Source of the DNA: Spirodela intermedia | Taxonomy: Eukaryota; Streptophyta; Magnoliopsida; Alismatales; Araceae | Length of the DNA: 64,000 nt | Direction: 5' to 3' | Assembly: GCA_902729315.2 (NCBI GenBank) | Contig: LR746273.1 | Location: forward strand, 4,813,001 to 4,877,000 | Part shown: positions 47,077 to 58,808 of the stretch, piece after piece | Numbering within the stretch: the first letter of the stretch is position 1 | How the letters are laid out: each line of letters starts with the position of its first letter | The notes under the pieces: generated by a model | Told to the model about the DNA's origin: nothing | Seen by the model: only the letters and a program-made list of their open reading frames with translations | Database searches by the model: none | Program-made: the position numbers and the translations under genes

Positions 47077-47904
47077 AAGAGGCTCCTCTTGCTGCACGAA
47101 CTTGAGGATGAAGCTCCTTGACACGTGCCCCACTACCATCCAGCTCCTCTCCGTCAAGTGACAGTCGCGGGAGAGCCGCAAAGTCGTTGTTTTTCTGCTT
47201 TGTTGGGTGACAGTCGACAAAGACAATTTGATGACCCATTTCATTGATCTTTAGACTTCGCTATGAGATCTAGAAATTGCCCACGTCATCCTTGTCTAAA
47301 GAAAGCCTTCGAGGCTGTGGACACTACACGACGATCTCTCGAACGCTTAGGATTCTAGTGCATTGCCAATGCACTGTCGCCGCGATGCCGGAACTCTATC
47401 TTCCTGGTTTCAACTTAATTTTCACTTCATTTAGTGATAATTTGTATGATTTAAATTTACCAAGTTATACTTCATTCAATTATGATTCTTCCGGATTTTA
47501 CAAATCTTAATTTGATCAATTAAATTGTTTGTAATTGCTTACGTAAGAATCGTCGAGCAGAACTCTATTTCTGCCCAATTTGCATTCGTCAGGCGTTGAC
47601 GTCATCTTGACGTCTGCACCCTTATTTCTCTTTTTTTGTGAATTTTAAATATATTTTATTTTTATTTCATAGTATACAATTCATAGAAAATCATATTCTT
47701 TGAGGAAAATTCTGAAAAATTACCTAATATTATATTACATCCCTATGATCAATTGGAAAATTACCAGTATTTTTGGAAGTTTTATTAAATTATAATTGAT
47801 ATATTTGTTTAGAAATACTTCTAAATATCTAAAAATTAGTATTTTTTAGTTTTATAAATTTTAAATTTGCGTGATATTTACTATACAACGACTAAGTCAC
47901 GTCA
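47077..47904 (+). repeat. Truncated 3' LTR of the same deleted element
   Basis: It begins in mid-LTR (GAGGCTCCTCTTGCTGC) and ends CACGTCA. The right flank GTGAC (47905-47909) and the left reading CACTACGTGATAAG suggest a GTGAC target duplication with 4 bases lost on the left. Confidence 0.85.
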
Positions 47905-48693
47905 GTGACCTCGGCCAACATTACTTTCCATAAGGAGTCTCCTTTCTTCTCTCCTTTTTTGACTCCTCTTCCTCAAGCCACTACATCTCCTCCACTTAGG
48001 TTCCCTCCCTTGATGATTCTTATGGACCCTCCCTCTTCTCTTCCCTCCTGTCCACTCTCTTTGAAGCTATTACCCCCGCCCACCTCTCTTCGACCCATGT
48101 CTCCTATGGCTCCTTCTACTCCGAATGTAGTATCCTCCTCTTCTTCTCCTACAATCCCCTCCATGTATTCAATCATTGCTCCACCTAATAATCTTCATCT
48201 CCCTATTACCCTCCACAAAGGTACACGCGCCTGCACCTACCATCCCATCTCCCAGTTTATCTCTTATGACTACCTTTCTCTCTCTTTTCGTGCCTTTGCC
48301 CTCTCCATAGCCTCCAAGTTGCTTCCACGATCGTATGTTGAGGCTGCACAAGTGCTTGCATAGAAGGTGACCATAGATTTAGAGGTAGCTATGTTGGTTA
48401 CTCGAGGGACTTGAGATTTGATTCTGCACCCGACTGATGTTACATTAGGATGTGCAAGTGGGTGTTTACCATCATCAAGTGTCACTCAGATGACTCCATC
48501 ACACGTTATAAAGCTCATTTGATTTCTTGGGGCTTCACACAAGCATATGAGATTGACTACACTGAAACATTCTCTGATGTCATCCACCTTAACTCTGTCA
48601 GTATGCTTCTCTCTCTCGTTGTCAATCAGGCATGGTCTCTCCAATAGTTAGATGTTACGAATGTCTTTCTCTACGGTGATCTCATGAAGTAGG
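47905..48693 (+). pseudogene. copia-1 linker and reverse transcriptase, first part (broken)
   Basis: A Pro/Ser-rich linker (open 47905-48363) contains YDYLSLSFRAFALSIASK, typical of the region just before copia RT. RT follows from about 48360 in shifted frames: CKWVFTIIKCHSD and RYKAHLISWGFTQAYEIDYTE, then LDVTNVFLYGDLMK, cut by the LTR at 48694. One frame change and several stops are present. Confidence 0.88.
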
Positions 48694-50329
48694 TGACGTG
48701 ACTTAGTCGTTGTATATTAAATCACACAAATCTAAAATTTATAAAACTAGAAAATACGATTTTTTGGATGTTTAGAAGTATTTATGCACAAATATATCAA
48801 TTATAATTCAATAAAACTTTTCAAAAATAGCAATAATTTTCCAAGTCGATCACAAGGATGTAATATAATATCTGGTAATTATTCAGAATTTTCTTCAAAT
48901 AATACTATTTTCCATGAATTTTATACTAAGAAATGAAAAGGAAATATATTTAAAATTCACGAAAAAAGGAAATAAGGGTGCGGACGTTAGGATGACATTA
49001 GTGCTCGGCAAATGCGAATCGGGCGAAAACAGAGTTCCGCCCAACGATTCTTACGTAAGTAATTACAGACGATTTAATTGATCAAATTAAGATCTATAAA
49101 AGCTAGAAGAATCGTAAGTGAATGAAGTATATTTTGGTAAATTAAAATCACACAAATTATCACTAAATGAAGCGTAAAGTAAGTTGAAAGCAAGAAAATA
49201 GAATTTCGGTGTCGCGGCGGTGATGCATCGGCGATACACCGGAATCTTGAGCATTTAGAAGGATCGTCGTGTAGTGTCCACAGCCTCGAAGGCTCTCCTT
49301 GGACAAAGACAACGTGGGCAATCTCTAGATCTCCTTTCGAAATCTAGAGATCAATGAAATGGGTTGTCGACTCGTCTCCGGCGGCTGTCACCTGGCGGAG
49401 CGGAAAAATGGCGACTTTGCGGCTCTCCGGCGGCTGTCACCCGACGGAGAGGAGCTGGATGGAGGTGGGGCGCGTGTTAGGAAACTTCATCCTCAAGTCC
49501 GTGCAGTAAGAGGAGGCTCTTCATCGCATCTGGTATGCTCTCAGGAGGTGGCGACTCATCTCCCGGCAGATCGTCCTCTTCCTAACGACAGCTTGTTCGT
49601 CGATCAATTGGAGATGATTTACTTGATGGATTTGCGATCCTTTTATCGCGAATCCTTCAGTAATTTTAGTAACAATGCTCCGTAAATTGCGTTGACGAGA
49701 TTTTCGCCGATGATCCAGTGATTCTGGTTGCTTAATCCTTCACCGGCGATCTACAGGACAGTCACGATAATCAGATAAAAATATGAGTTTTGGCTCTAGG
49801 AGGATTCGAACCCGCGCCGGTTGCCCCGCCTCTTCTGAGGAAGGTGACGGGTTTAGTCCTACATCAGCTGTGCGCTGAATTTTCGGGCGAATATATAGTA
49901 ATGTTACATTTCTAAGCAAAGTCCCTTTCTCGTGCATATACGACCACTCCTTGCCCCACAACCGGCTGGCCACCGGTGACGTGAAAGGGGAGTGGTGCAC
50001 ACGTGCCCCTATCGGTACAAGCCGCTCGAGCCCCTACTCACGGCTCCTCCCCGACTACGCTTCCGACCCACTTGCGGGTCCGGCTGGCCAACAGGTCCCC
50101 CCATTTTGCAATATTTTTATTTTAATTTCTTTTCCTTCATTTATCTCAAAAGTAAGACTGTAAAAATCATATAAATTCGTATAAAATCACATAATTACCC
50201 AAAAATTCATGTTAATCAATTGAAAACCACTTTTCACACTTTAACACAAATATAAGTCTATTTATCATGAGTTAAGGCTAAAACTATATTATTTACTAAT
50301 TATTAACTCATGATAATAAAGACTTATCA
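48694..50329 (-). repeat. Solo LTR of the Athila-like family (TSD GTAGG)
   Basis: A complete 1636-bp LTR in inverted orientation with GTAGG on both sides (48689-48693 and 50330-50334). It separates GDLMK from the VFMEQPLKYITQ part of copia-1 RT. It lacks the E-specific block, so it is of the A/B/D LTR type. Confidence 0.95.
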
Positions 50330-50334
50330 GTAGG

Positions 50335-50408
50335 TCTTTATGGAGCAACCTCTTAAGTATATCACTCAAGGAGAGTCATCGAAAATGTGTCTCTTACAGC
50401 AGGCTATT
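50335..50408 (+). pseudogene. copia-1 reverse transcriptase, middle fragment
   Basis: It reads FMEQPLKYITQGESSKMCLL then QQAI, the stretch that follows YGDL in copia RT. It is cut by the GC-rich insert at 50409. Confidence 0.9.
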
Positions 50409-52558
50409 TGATGTAGGACGGGGCGAGAACCCCTTGTACCTGATCAATGAAACTCGAGTCCCATGATGGGGCAGTCGGACCGATCTAATAAGAAGGTTTG
50501 GACCCTAGACTCTAGGTCTGACCTCGTAACCTAAGCATAGGTAGGCGTACCAATATGCGTGATCATCCCAGGACAACCCAGGGAAACACTCGACGATGGT
50601 GAGTGAGAGGCCCTCTCGGTCCACGTCCAGACAGACGGCAGAACTGTCGTTGTGAAGTAGCCTAGGGCTGCAGCTCACGAACTGTGACGAGTCTGGCGCA
50701 GCGTCAGAAGTCACGATCCGATAACCTATCCTATCCTGTCTACGTGCTCCTGAAGGTGGTAGAGACGAGCCGAGAAAACCCTTCGAAAGATAATTAAACT
50801 TAAGTAAGAAGGGGTACGGAGCTAACCTTCAGGCTGCGTAGCCCGGCGGGTCGTGACGGAGCGGAGATCCGACGAAGGCAGGGACGTCCGGTGAAGAGCG
50901 ATGCTCAGCGTTGATGGTCGGTCCTGGTCGAGAGTCACGGAAGTCGTCGTCTTAGGGCGTGGCACAATCGGCGTGGGCGTGGGCCTGCAGGTGGGCCAAA
51001 GGGCACGCTAGCGGGCGTGCCCGGCAAGTCGTGCGGCGTGCCCTAGGGCACGCGGGCAGTGGCGCCGGGTGGCCGCGCGGGCCGCAAGAGCCGGCGCGCG
51101 GGGCGCACGCGGCGGCAGCGCTTCGGCGGGAAGGCCGAGCGTCTGCGGCGCTTCGGCAGGAATGCCAAGCGTCAGCGGCGCTTCGGTGGGAATGCCGAGC
51201 GTCGACGTTCGGCGGGAAGGCCGAGCGTCAGCGGCTCTTCGGCAGGAATGCCGAGCGTCAGCGGCGTTTCGGCGGGAATGCCGAGCGTCAGCGGTTGGGG
51301 CGGAAACCCAACCGTCACCGGAAGGATCGGCCTCTCTGGCGGCGCCGGGAAGTGGAGCAGAGAGGAGACGATCCGGCCGACGATACCAGGGAGGGTTGAG
51401 CTCTCCTGGTCTAAGCGGCGCCGGAAACGGCGCGACGGCGGCGGAGCGTCGGGAAAATCCGGCGGGGGCCTGTGAGGAGCTGGGACCGGTTCTGGCTCGT
51501 CAGCACGGCTGCGGGGACTCTTCCGACGTCGGCGGCAGGTCGGCGTTCGTCGGCGACGGCCAGCGACTGGGCGGAGCGGCGGAGGGCGGCTCCGGCGAAT
51601 TTATGGTGGAGTTCCGGAGGAAGAGGCGGCAGTCGAACCGGGAGTCGAGAGACTCCGGCGGCGTGCTCGGCGACGGCTCGGGGGAGGCGAAGCGAGCCCC
51701 TTTCGTCACGGCGGCGTGACGGGGTTCCAGCAGAGGCGGCGGCGGATGCAGCGGCAACCGCGACCGTTTCGTCCGGTGACGGCGGCGAGCTCCCGGGCGG
51801 CAATGAGATGGCCGGCGGCGGCAGTGGTCTCAGGCGGCAGCGGGACTTCTCGGGCAGCAGCGTCACGAGAAACGAAGTCCTCAAAGGGGGTATCGACGGC
51901 CTTCCTCTTCCTCCTTCCCTCCCTATTCTAGGTCACGAGGAAGATAACTCACAACGATAATTTCTCTCAAAAAAATACGGCGCCTCCTTGAGAGGGGGTC
52001 TTACCTCCCATTATATGGGGGCCCACAAGTGGGCTAAGGCGAGGTGGGCCCACTTGAGACCCTCAAGCCCATAAGCCACAAAGGCTACAAAAAGGGGCTT
52101 ATTGGGCCTCTTAAAGAGAGACCCAATAAGCTCCCCTAAAAGGAGAAAGAGGAGGGCCCTCTTACGGTGCTTAAGTGGGCCTCAAATAAAGACCCAAATA
52201 AGCCCCAAAAGAGGCCCAAAAAAAGAAAGACACATAGGTCCCCCCCCCTTAGGGTTTTAATTGGGCCTCAAAGAAAGACCCAATAAAACCCTAAAGTAAG
52301 AGAGACAAACAACAACACACACACATAGAATTGGGTCTGCTAACACACAAACGCGAGGCCCAACAAGCCAACGTGAAAATACAAAGAAAGATATGGGTGA
52401 GCTCAAGCTCGTCGTCGTCGCAAAGGTGGAATGTCGTTGTCCCAAAGGGCTAGGCCGTGTAGTGAAAGCCAGGCTCTTTCGTCTTCGTGCATCGATCGGG
52501 CTGAACTCGGACTGCCGGTGTCTCCTGAGCTGATGGAGACGGGTCCCGCTTGCCATCA
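50409..52558 (+). mobile_element. GC-rich LTR-like insert, probable solo LTR of another family (TSD CTATT)
   Basis: 2150 bp bounded by TGATGTAGG and GCCATCA, flanked by CTATT on both sides (50404-50408 and 52559-52563). Removing it rejoins copia RT in frame (QQAI with YGLK). TG...CA ends, a short terminal inverted repeat (TGATG/CATCA) and a 5-bp duplication point to a solo LTR. It contains a tandem array (51119-51295), a likely TATA box (TTATATGG near 52011) and repeated GGGCCTC/GACCCAATAA motifs after 52080. There is no coding region that I believe. Strand is inferred from the TATA box. Confidence 0.8.
51119..51295 (+). repeat. Six-copy tandem repeat of about 30 bp
   Basis: The unit is CTTCGGCGGGAATGCCGAGC followed by GTCAGCGGCG, with small changes and one shortened unit near 51200. 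Each unit contains CGGC and GCCG arms around GGGAAT or GGGAAG, so each can form a small hairpin. Confidence 0.85.
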
Positions 52559-52563
52559 CTATT

Positions 52564-52910
52564 TATGGGCTCAAGTAAAGTCCACGTGTTTGGTTCGTCA
52601 AATTTAGTGGTTTACTCATCACTTTCAACTTCGTCTCTTGTACTGTGGACCCCACCGTGCTCACAAAGAAGACAGAGGACAACCTTGTCATCCTTGCAGT
52701 CTATGTCAACGATATTCTTGTGACTAGAAGTGATGAGGTCAACATCTCTACTATTAAAGCTTACTTGCAGCAACACTTCAGCATTCATGACTTGGAGACT
52801 CTATGGTATTTCTTTGAGATTGTGTTTGCATATCAAGATGGGAAGCTCACCCTCACTCAACAGAAGTATGCCCTCAACATACTTTAGGAGATAAGTCTCC
52901 TTAGGTGTAA
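52564..52910 (+). pseudogene. copia-1 reverse transcriptase, last part (broken)
   Basis: YGLK, stop, SPRVWFVKFSGLLITF leads into VDPTVLTKKTEDNLVILAVY and the catalytic box YVNDILV (canonical YVDD; the first catalytic Asp is Asn). Open to 52887, then degraded. Confidence 0.9.
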
Positions 52911-53641
52911 GCTGGAGACTTTCCATGGAAGCTCGCCCCTAGTTCTAGGACACTTCATCTCCCTTACTCAAGGATACTAACCGGTATCGACTATTGTTAG
53001 ACAAGTTGATATATCTCACTATTACTCGCCTTGACATCATGTACATGGTTAGTGTCTTGAGCCAGTCTATGTAAGAGTCTCAATGAGTTCATTGGGAGGG
53101 AGCTCTACGAGTCTTCACTTATATCAAATGATCTCTAGGGAAAGGGATCATCTATCGGCGACACGGCCATCTCTACATTACAGCTTACTCTGACACTAGG
53201 TATGCAACTGACAAGGGCAACAGAAAGTCTACCTTAGATTGTTACACATACGTCGGCAGTAACCTAGTCACCTGACGGTCCTAGAAATAGAGTGTGGTGT
53301 CTTGCTCCAGTACAGAATATGAGTATCAAGCCATGATTGAGACAACGTAGAAAATGGTATGGCTTTGATCACTTCTAGACGATCTCTGCATTGTTTCTCC
53401 CTCCCTAATACCTATGTATTGCGACAATCAAGCTGCCATCTTTATTGTTAGTAATCTCATCTTTCATGAGCGTACGAAATATATTGAGATCGACTATTAC
53501 TACATTCGAGATAAGGTTATATTTAGACTTATCTTTACTCCTCATGTAACATCATCTCATCAACTTGTAGACATCTTTATGAAGAGTCTAGCCAGTATCT
53601 CCTACAACGCCACGTGTACCAAGTTGAACATATTTAACTTA
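52911..53641 (+). pseudogene. copia-1 RT end and RNase H (broken)
   Basis: Scattered RT/RNase H similarity is followed by an open end from 53414: MYCDNQAAIFIVSN, HERTKYIEIDYYYIRDK, and TSSHQLVDIFMKSLA, the conserved C-terminus of copia pol. It stops just before the polypurine tract (AAAAGGAGG, 53654-53662). Confidence 0.88.
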
Positions 53642-53662
53642 TATGCTCCACTTAAAAGGAGG

Positions 53663-53805
53663 TGTTCGATAGTAGTATCAGACTCCAGGTCTACTATGGC
53701 CCATTATCTATCTCTCTCTCATCTCTCCTCTCTCCTATATAAGAGTCATGTACTCTATCTTTTGAGACTATATGGATTCCAAGGTTTTCATCTCTCATGT
53801 CAACA
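53663..53805 (+). repeat. 3' LTR of copia-1
   Basis: It starts TGTTCGATAG and ends TGTCAACA, 143 bp, with TATATAA near 53737. The LTR pair shows roughly 25 differences counted by eye, so the insertion is old, in line with all the elements nested inside it. Confidence 0.92.
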
Positions 53806-56560
53806 ATGTGTATTAATTGCAAGAAATGAAGAAGGAGAAGATGATATGACAAATCAAAATAGAAAAAAAAAAGAAAAGATAGTTAGCTTAATTTTCACGA
53901 GTCATAATACCTCTCAACCATTCATGAGGCTTTGAAAGAGAAGCTTGATGGAAGGGAGAGCAAAAACCACCAGCATAGCCTTCCATATATACCCCTTCAT
54001 GTCATGAACTCTCTTTCAACACTTTCTTCATGAAAAGAGACTCCATCAAGAGGTTGATGGAAGTGTTTTACCTCTAAAAATTATTCATTACGTGGACAAT
54101 CTTGTTATAGACTTTTGAATGAGGTTTTTGAGCCTCTCTAGAAGACATGCTATTCTCTTATTTCTTCACTCCAAAGACACATTTGGAGTCTATTTTTTCG
54201 TCTTCCTATCCAATGAAATATTATGAAATTCTTGTCTCTTCCCTCATCATCAAATGAAGCACAGTTGGAAGATCATTCTTTGTGAATTCGGATACATCTT
54301 GGTCAGCACCATCATGTGACGTAACACTTGCTCAAGCTTGGGGTGAGTGATGGATGCCACACCAATCAAACATATTCCTTAGAAGGTGCATGTTCTAATT
54401 GACACTTGTGAATTCATGAGGGGTGATTCATGAGTGAAAATGTCCCACACTTAGTTTGAGGACTTCTTTGATCTTTATTCTTCACTTCTTTTTATTGCTA
54501 ATTATGACTCATCTCAACTTTTTATTGATTTTTGGTGTACCTTAATAAATATTTTTAATTGTTAAACTCGAAATCTTTAAATCAAGGTTTGTTCATCAGA
54601 ATAGTAACCTCTTGGTTCCTCTTCTAATATTAATTATCTTAGTGTATCACTATGAAAACACCCTCATCACGATTTCTAAGTGAAACTATGTATTTTTCTC
54701 TAATCATCTCACCTTAATATTCATCCTTCTCAATGACACCTTTTGCAACAATTAATTCAAATTTTTAATTGTCCCTATAATCAACCTAGATATTCACCAA
54801 TATATCATATAATATTTTTACATTAATTTCTAATTTGTAAATTTAAATTTGGTCCATCTAAGCTTTAATTACAATGGTAATTTAAGAGATCACTACATAG
54901 AAAGGAAGATGGAGTTGGAAAAACCTGTACACAACAATGTGAGAACCTGTGTTGACAAATACATATGTGGACAGAACAAAAGAATAAAATAGAAAATGTA
55001 GGAAACTAATTCACTTCCTCCTCTTGGTATTTCATGTAGTCACATCAAACCCAACACCTCTAACTTTCATTAGTATAGAAGTTGAACATAAAACCTTCAG
55101 CTAGTTTCACATTTTAATAATTTATATTAAGTGCTCTTTTTCTTAAAATACTCCTAGATTCATGATTATGCAAATCAACCAAATTAGCACTTAACTAGTT
55201 TCTTTTTGATTCACATTTCTAGGTAAAGCTTAGTATTATAAGTACTGAAATGAGAGACAATAATAAATATGTGATCTAAAAATTTTTACATAACTTCTAG
55301 TGTCATCAATTATTTGGGCCAAAGGTGCATAAGTATCTTTTAGAAAGGAGTCACCTACATGCTTGAAAATAAGGGTGAAAATGAGTTTCTTAAGTGAATT
55401 TTTTTTTATGATTGGAGGGTTTCATCTTTATATGCTACAAAAGTTTGTATCATTACTATTTTTTCTTGTAACACTCAACTTCATTCTATGCATCAAAGTT
55501 GAAGTATGAGTCATATTGTGCAAGGAAGAATAAAACATAAAAGTTTGTAAAAGATAAGCTCTAGAATTAAAATTTTACTTTATAATTTATACAAAAGTTT
55601 TAAAGTTTTAATCAAACGTCAATAAGTTGTTGGAATATTTCTGTAATATTAAAGTATCATTTTACCATTGTAAATACTTAAACTATGGTGAGTTGTTCTT
55701 AGATGAGTCAACTTACCCTTTTGATGATAAATCAATTTTTCTTATTAGATGAGTAGACTCATTTCCTTATTTGTTGAAGAGTGAAAGTATCTTCATAAGT
55801 CAACTCACTCTCATAACACAATAAATTCACATATTATTTGAGTTGTTTTACTTTTATGAAAAAGTGTCTATATAAACTTGCAAGCCCAAATTCTATTACA
55901 AAGTTTGGCATATGTTTAGAAAGCAATCATAAATGTGAAACTACTATTTTACCCTTGGTGTCCTTACTTTAATCATCAGCTGACTATTGTACTAAAAATT
56001 GATTAAGACATCACAAGTCAATAATCAATCTAATAGTTATATTGAACCTACTCTTGTAATTTTAGTAGGGTAAAGTCACTATTTTAGTTTTTATATATTT
56101 TCTCAACAACAAAGTTGTAAAGTCTCTAAAATCAATCAAATATCATTTCATGCTCTATTTTCACCGAAAAACCATCCAACTATTAGGGCACAACAGTAAT
56201 AGTGTTTTACTTAGATGACTCCCACAGTAACACAAATCAAGGGATAAGTTGGCCAAGGTTTTTAGGTGATCATCTCACCTCCAATCACACAGCTAGAATG
56301 CAAAACCCATATTCTATATTTTTTTGAGGAAAGAAATCATCAAATGATGTTCTCTACATAACACAACATAATCTAGAAAAGTATATAAAGCATATTTCCA
56401 TATTTCCTCCGCAGTCAGATCTTTGATCAACATCTTTGCCCCTTGATTCCTGGCCAAAGGATTGAATACGTTGAAATTAGACAATGAGGAAGATTCAATA
56501 CGTAAACGTTCCTCTCTACCCTTTCAGACTTGACACGGAATTTGTACCCTAGGCCACCTT
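53806..56560. other. AT-rich intergenic sequence, nothing recognised
   Basis: It begins with the right target duplication of copia-1. Only short open frames are present, with no LTR ends, no protein similarity and no RNA gene. It may be old, unalignable repeat sequence. Confidence 0.4.
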
Positions 56561-56767
56561 GTGCTGTCGAGGAGGACACGTGGCACATCACCCTCATCCT
56601 CACGAGGCTTCTTTGGCGGCCGCGTCGGTATTGCAGATCTGGAAGATCAAACAGATGGAACCATAGGCGGTGTCCAGCAAATGAATCTCAGAAACCCAGG
56701 CCTTCATGATCCTGACGCATTCTTGATAATGCCGCATCAACAAACACTACCCGTAGAGATATCATGA
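56561..56767 (+). other. Short conserved open frame in duplicated segment, unrecognised
   Basis: A 68-codon frame ending in GLHDPDAFLIMPHQQTLP then VEIS and a stop. The paralogous place near 7074-7140 reads GLHEPDAMLIMSHLQTLP then VEIS. The protein match is better than chance drift would suggest, so this may be the 3' end of an exon. I do not recognise the family, and the upstream part may not be coding. Confidence 0.35.
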
Positions 56768-57658
56768 GAAATTTAAGATTCAAGGAGTTAGATCCTTTGG
56801 AGAGGGTAGATGAAAGCTTGGATTTGCCTTCCCTGGAGTAACAGGTCACTGCTACGTTCACCCAGAAAGGTGGGATACTCAGAACCCTTCAAACCTCATG
56901 GCTCACGCTCGTTCTCGTCCGAATAACGCGGCGAGCAGGAAGAACCAGGAGAGGTGCGGTTCACAGGGTGCCTCACGTTTAATATAAAACTTTTAGTGTA
57001 GCTTCGCGACGGCTCATCTTGTGATTTCTTAATATTATGGCTTGGTCAACATACTGTTAGTCTACGAACAAACAAACAAAGAGAAAAAGAATTGCGGCTT
57101 ACTCCATCACCCTCGCCAGACGCGATTCGTGACACGGAATGGAGGAACTGACACTTGAAGACCGTCTTCATCTTAGGCACCATTGAACGATCTTCATCTC
57201 GGGAAAAGTTTGTTTTTGTTTTGGAGAGAGAGACACACACACACATGCACACAGTCACAGAGAGAGAGAGAGAGAGAGAGAAAGTAATTGGATGAAAAAT
57301 CACGAACTGGTAGCCAAAGTGTCCAGATTTATAGTTATAATTATTTAGTATGGTACAAATCATACGTTTTAAGAGATTATGGTTACTTTGGACCCATTAA
57401 TAAATTGAAGAAATTCTAAAATGAAAATCTTAGTCCACATAGCACTATAATACAATTCTACCATATCAGGTTTTTCTAGACTTGCTGAGTTGCTGTGTTC
57501 ATCTTTAGGAGCGTTCATGCGAAATTGAACAAAACAATACCAAGGAACATTTATAGCAATTTGGTCATGCCCTAAGCTTTCTCTAACCCCCAAGCCTATT
57601 CTCGATGTCACTTACCTCTGTGGTTAAACTAGTTGAGCTCCCAGAAGTGCTTCGATAC

Positions 57659-57719
<61 letters not shown>

Positions 57720-58345
57720 GGGGGGCGGGGGCGCACAGTGATAGGGAGGAAGAGAGAGGTGGAAGAAATGAACGGCCCTATGAAAACGTATCATTTCGTC
57801 CATATCTTTAGCTCAATACTCGAACGTACTCTTCAGAATCTCCTCTGCGTTCTCTCACTATATGACACCAAACACGTCCCCACGGAAGAGGGACAAAACA
57901 GGCCAAGCCAGAAAGTATCGAGTTCAAGTCGGGTCGCTGTATGGTCGGTCGCCGTCGGCATGGAATTTGTCAAACCCTGGAAACTTTGAATTGGCGCACC
58001 CTTCCGCAATATTTTAATTAGGCGGGATCTCTGGAGGACAGCATCAGAAGACTTCTTCCCGTAATCATGCCGACGTTCTAGAAGAATCAAGCACGACAGT
58101 CTCTCAAGCATCCTCCTCCCTCTCTCCTATCAAGTCTTATGACGTAGTCGGACGAGACTGAACCACGCATCCCCTACACGCGTCTTTTAAATTGGCTGGA
58201 TGTCTAGGAACCCAAAAGTTTAACCCTTCGCACTGTGGAATAAGAACGCATGTCCTGCATCAACCATGGCAACTCGATCCCAGTTTTCACGGGATCGTCT
58301 TTGGGATCGAATGGCCATCAGAATCAAGGTGTTAGAGACAAAAGA
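56680..58345. repeat. Segmental duplication copy S2 (partner at 7070-10340)
   Basis: It matches S1 without the solo LTR; the empty site is at about 56867-56878 (AAGGTGGGATACTC). It ends at the copia-2 LTR. GA tracts are at about 57224-57283 and 57660-57713. Confidence 0.85.
57660..57713. repeat. (AG)n microsatellite, about 27 units
   Basis: A pure dinucleotide run, much longer than the matching tract in the paralog (about 9631-9651). Confidence 0.95.
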
Positions 58346-58779
58346 TGTTTTGAATTAATTAATTTCTGACCGTTTCAGTAGAACAAAATGACAGAGCACA
58401 CGTTACGGAGCGGAATGATAGAGCACACGTTATGGAGGCTAATATAGAAACAATCTATCTCAAGGTGGGTTTTCCAGATTTTGAAGATGATCGTGGTGCC
58501 TATAAATGGAGTAGACACCATCATTATTGTAACCCCATTTTTTCATTGATCTTTCCTCCTTGTAATTTGAGAGATTCTTATTTCGATTCCTCTATTACTG
58601 AGGCCTTGTTATCGCTCTTGGAACATTTATTTTTTTTGTGATTTGCTCTTGAACTTTGTCCTATTTTATCGTCGTATGAACTTTGTTTCATATTGAGATT
58701 GTCTTTTTACCTTGAAGTCTATCTTCTTCTCGCAACCATTTCTATCGACCTTCAACATATCCACTCTGTTCTTGCAACA
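58346..58779 (+). repeat. 5' LTR of copia-2
   Basis: It starts TGTTTTGAATTAATTAATT and ends GCAACA. It contains a tandem duplication of about 31 bp (two GAGCACACGTTA units near 58396 and 58425) that the 3' LTR lacks. Confidence 0.92.
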
Positions 58780-58795
58780 AGTAGTATCAGAGCTG
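58780..58795 (+). other. Primer binding site, initiator tRNA-Met type (copia-2)
   Basis: AGTAGTATCAGAGCTG directly after the LTR; one change (TAG for TGG) from the consensus TGGTATCAGAGC. Confidence 0.85.
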
Positions 58796-58808
58796 GTTCG
58801 AAGGTCTC

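Larger units (their letters stand above)
21704..53805 (+). mobile_element. Ty1/copia element (copia-1) expanded to 32 kb by nested insertions, TSD ATGTG
   Basis: The two 143-bp LTRs (21704-21846 and 53663-53805) are flanked by the same 5 bases, ATGTG (21699-21703 and 53806-53810). Copia gag, integrase end, RT and RNase H pieces occur in order between them, in one orientation, separated by at least five later insertions. About 3.3 kb of the 32.1 kb is the original element. A part from the end of gag to most of the integrase is missing. Confidence 0.92.

Noticed and set aside
50959-51960. Long overlapping open frames on both strands (up to 216 codons), Arg/Gly/Ala-rich
   Set aside because: They lie in a GC-rich LTR-like insert with a tandem repeat. 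Six overlapping frames in the same place, low complexity and no domain show they are composition artefacts.
57633-57989. A 118-codon frame beginning with a run of Arg-Glu repeats
   Set aside because: The repeat is the translated AG microsatellite and the frame shifts between the two paralogs.
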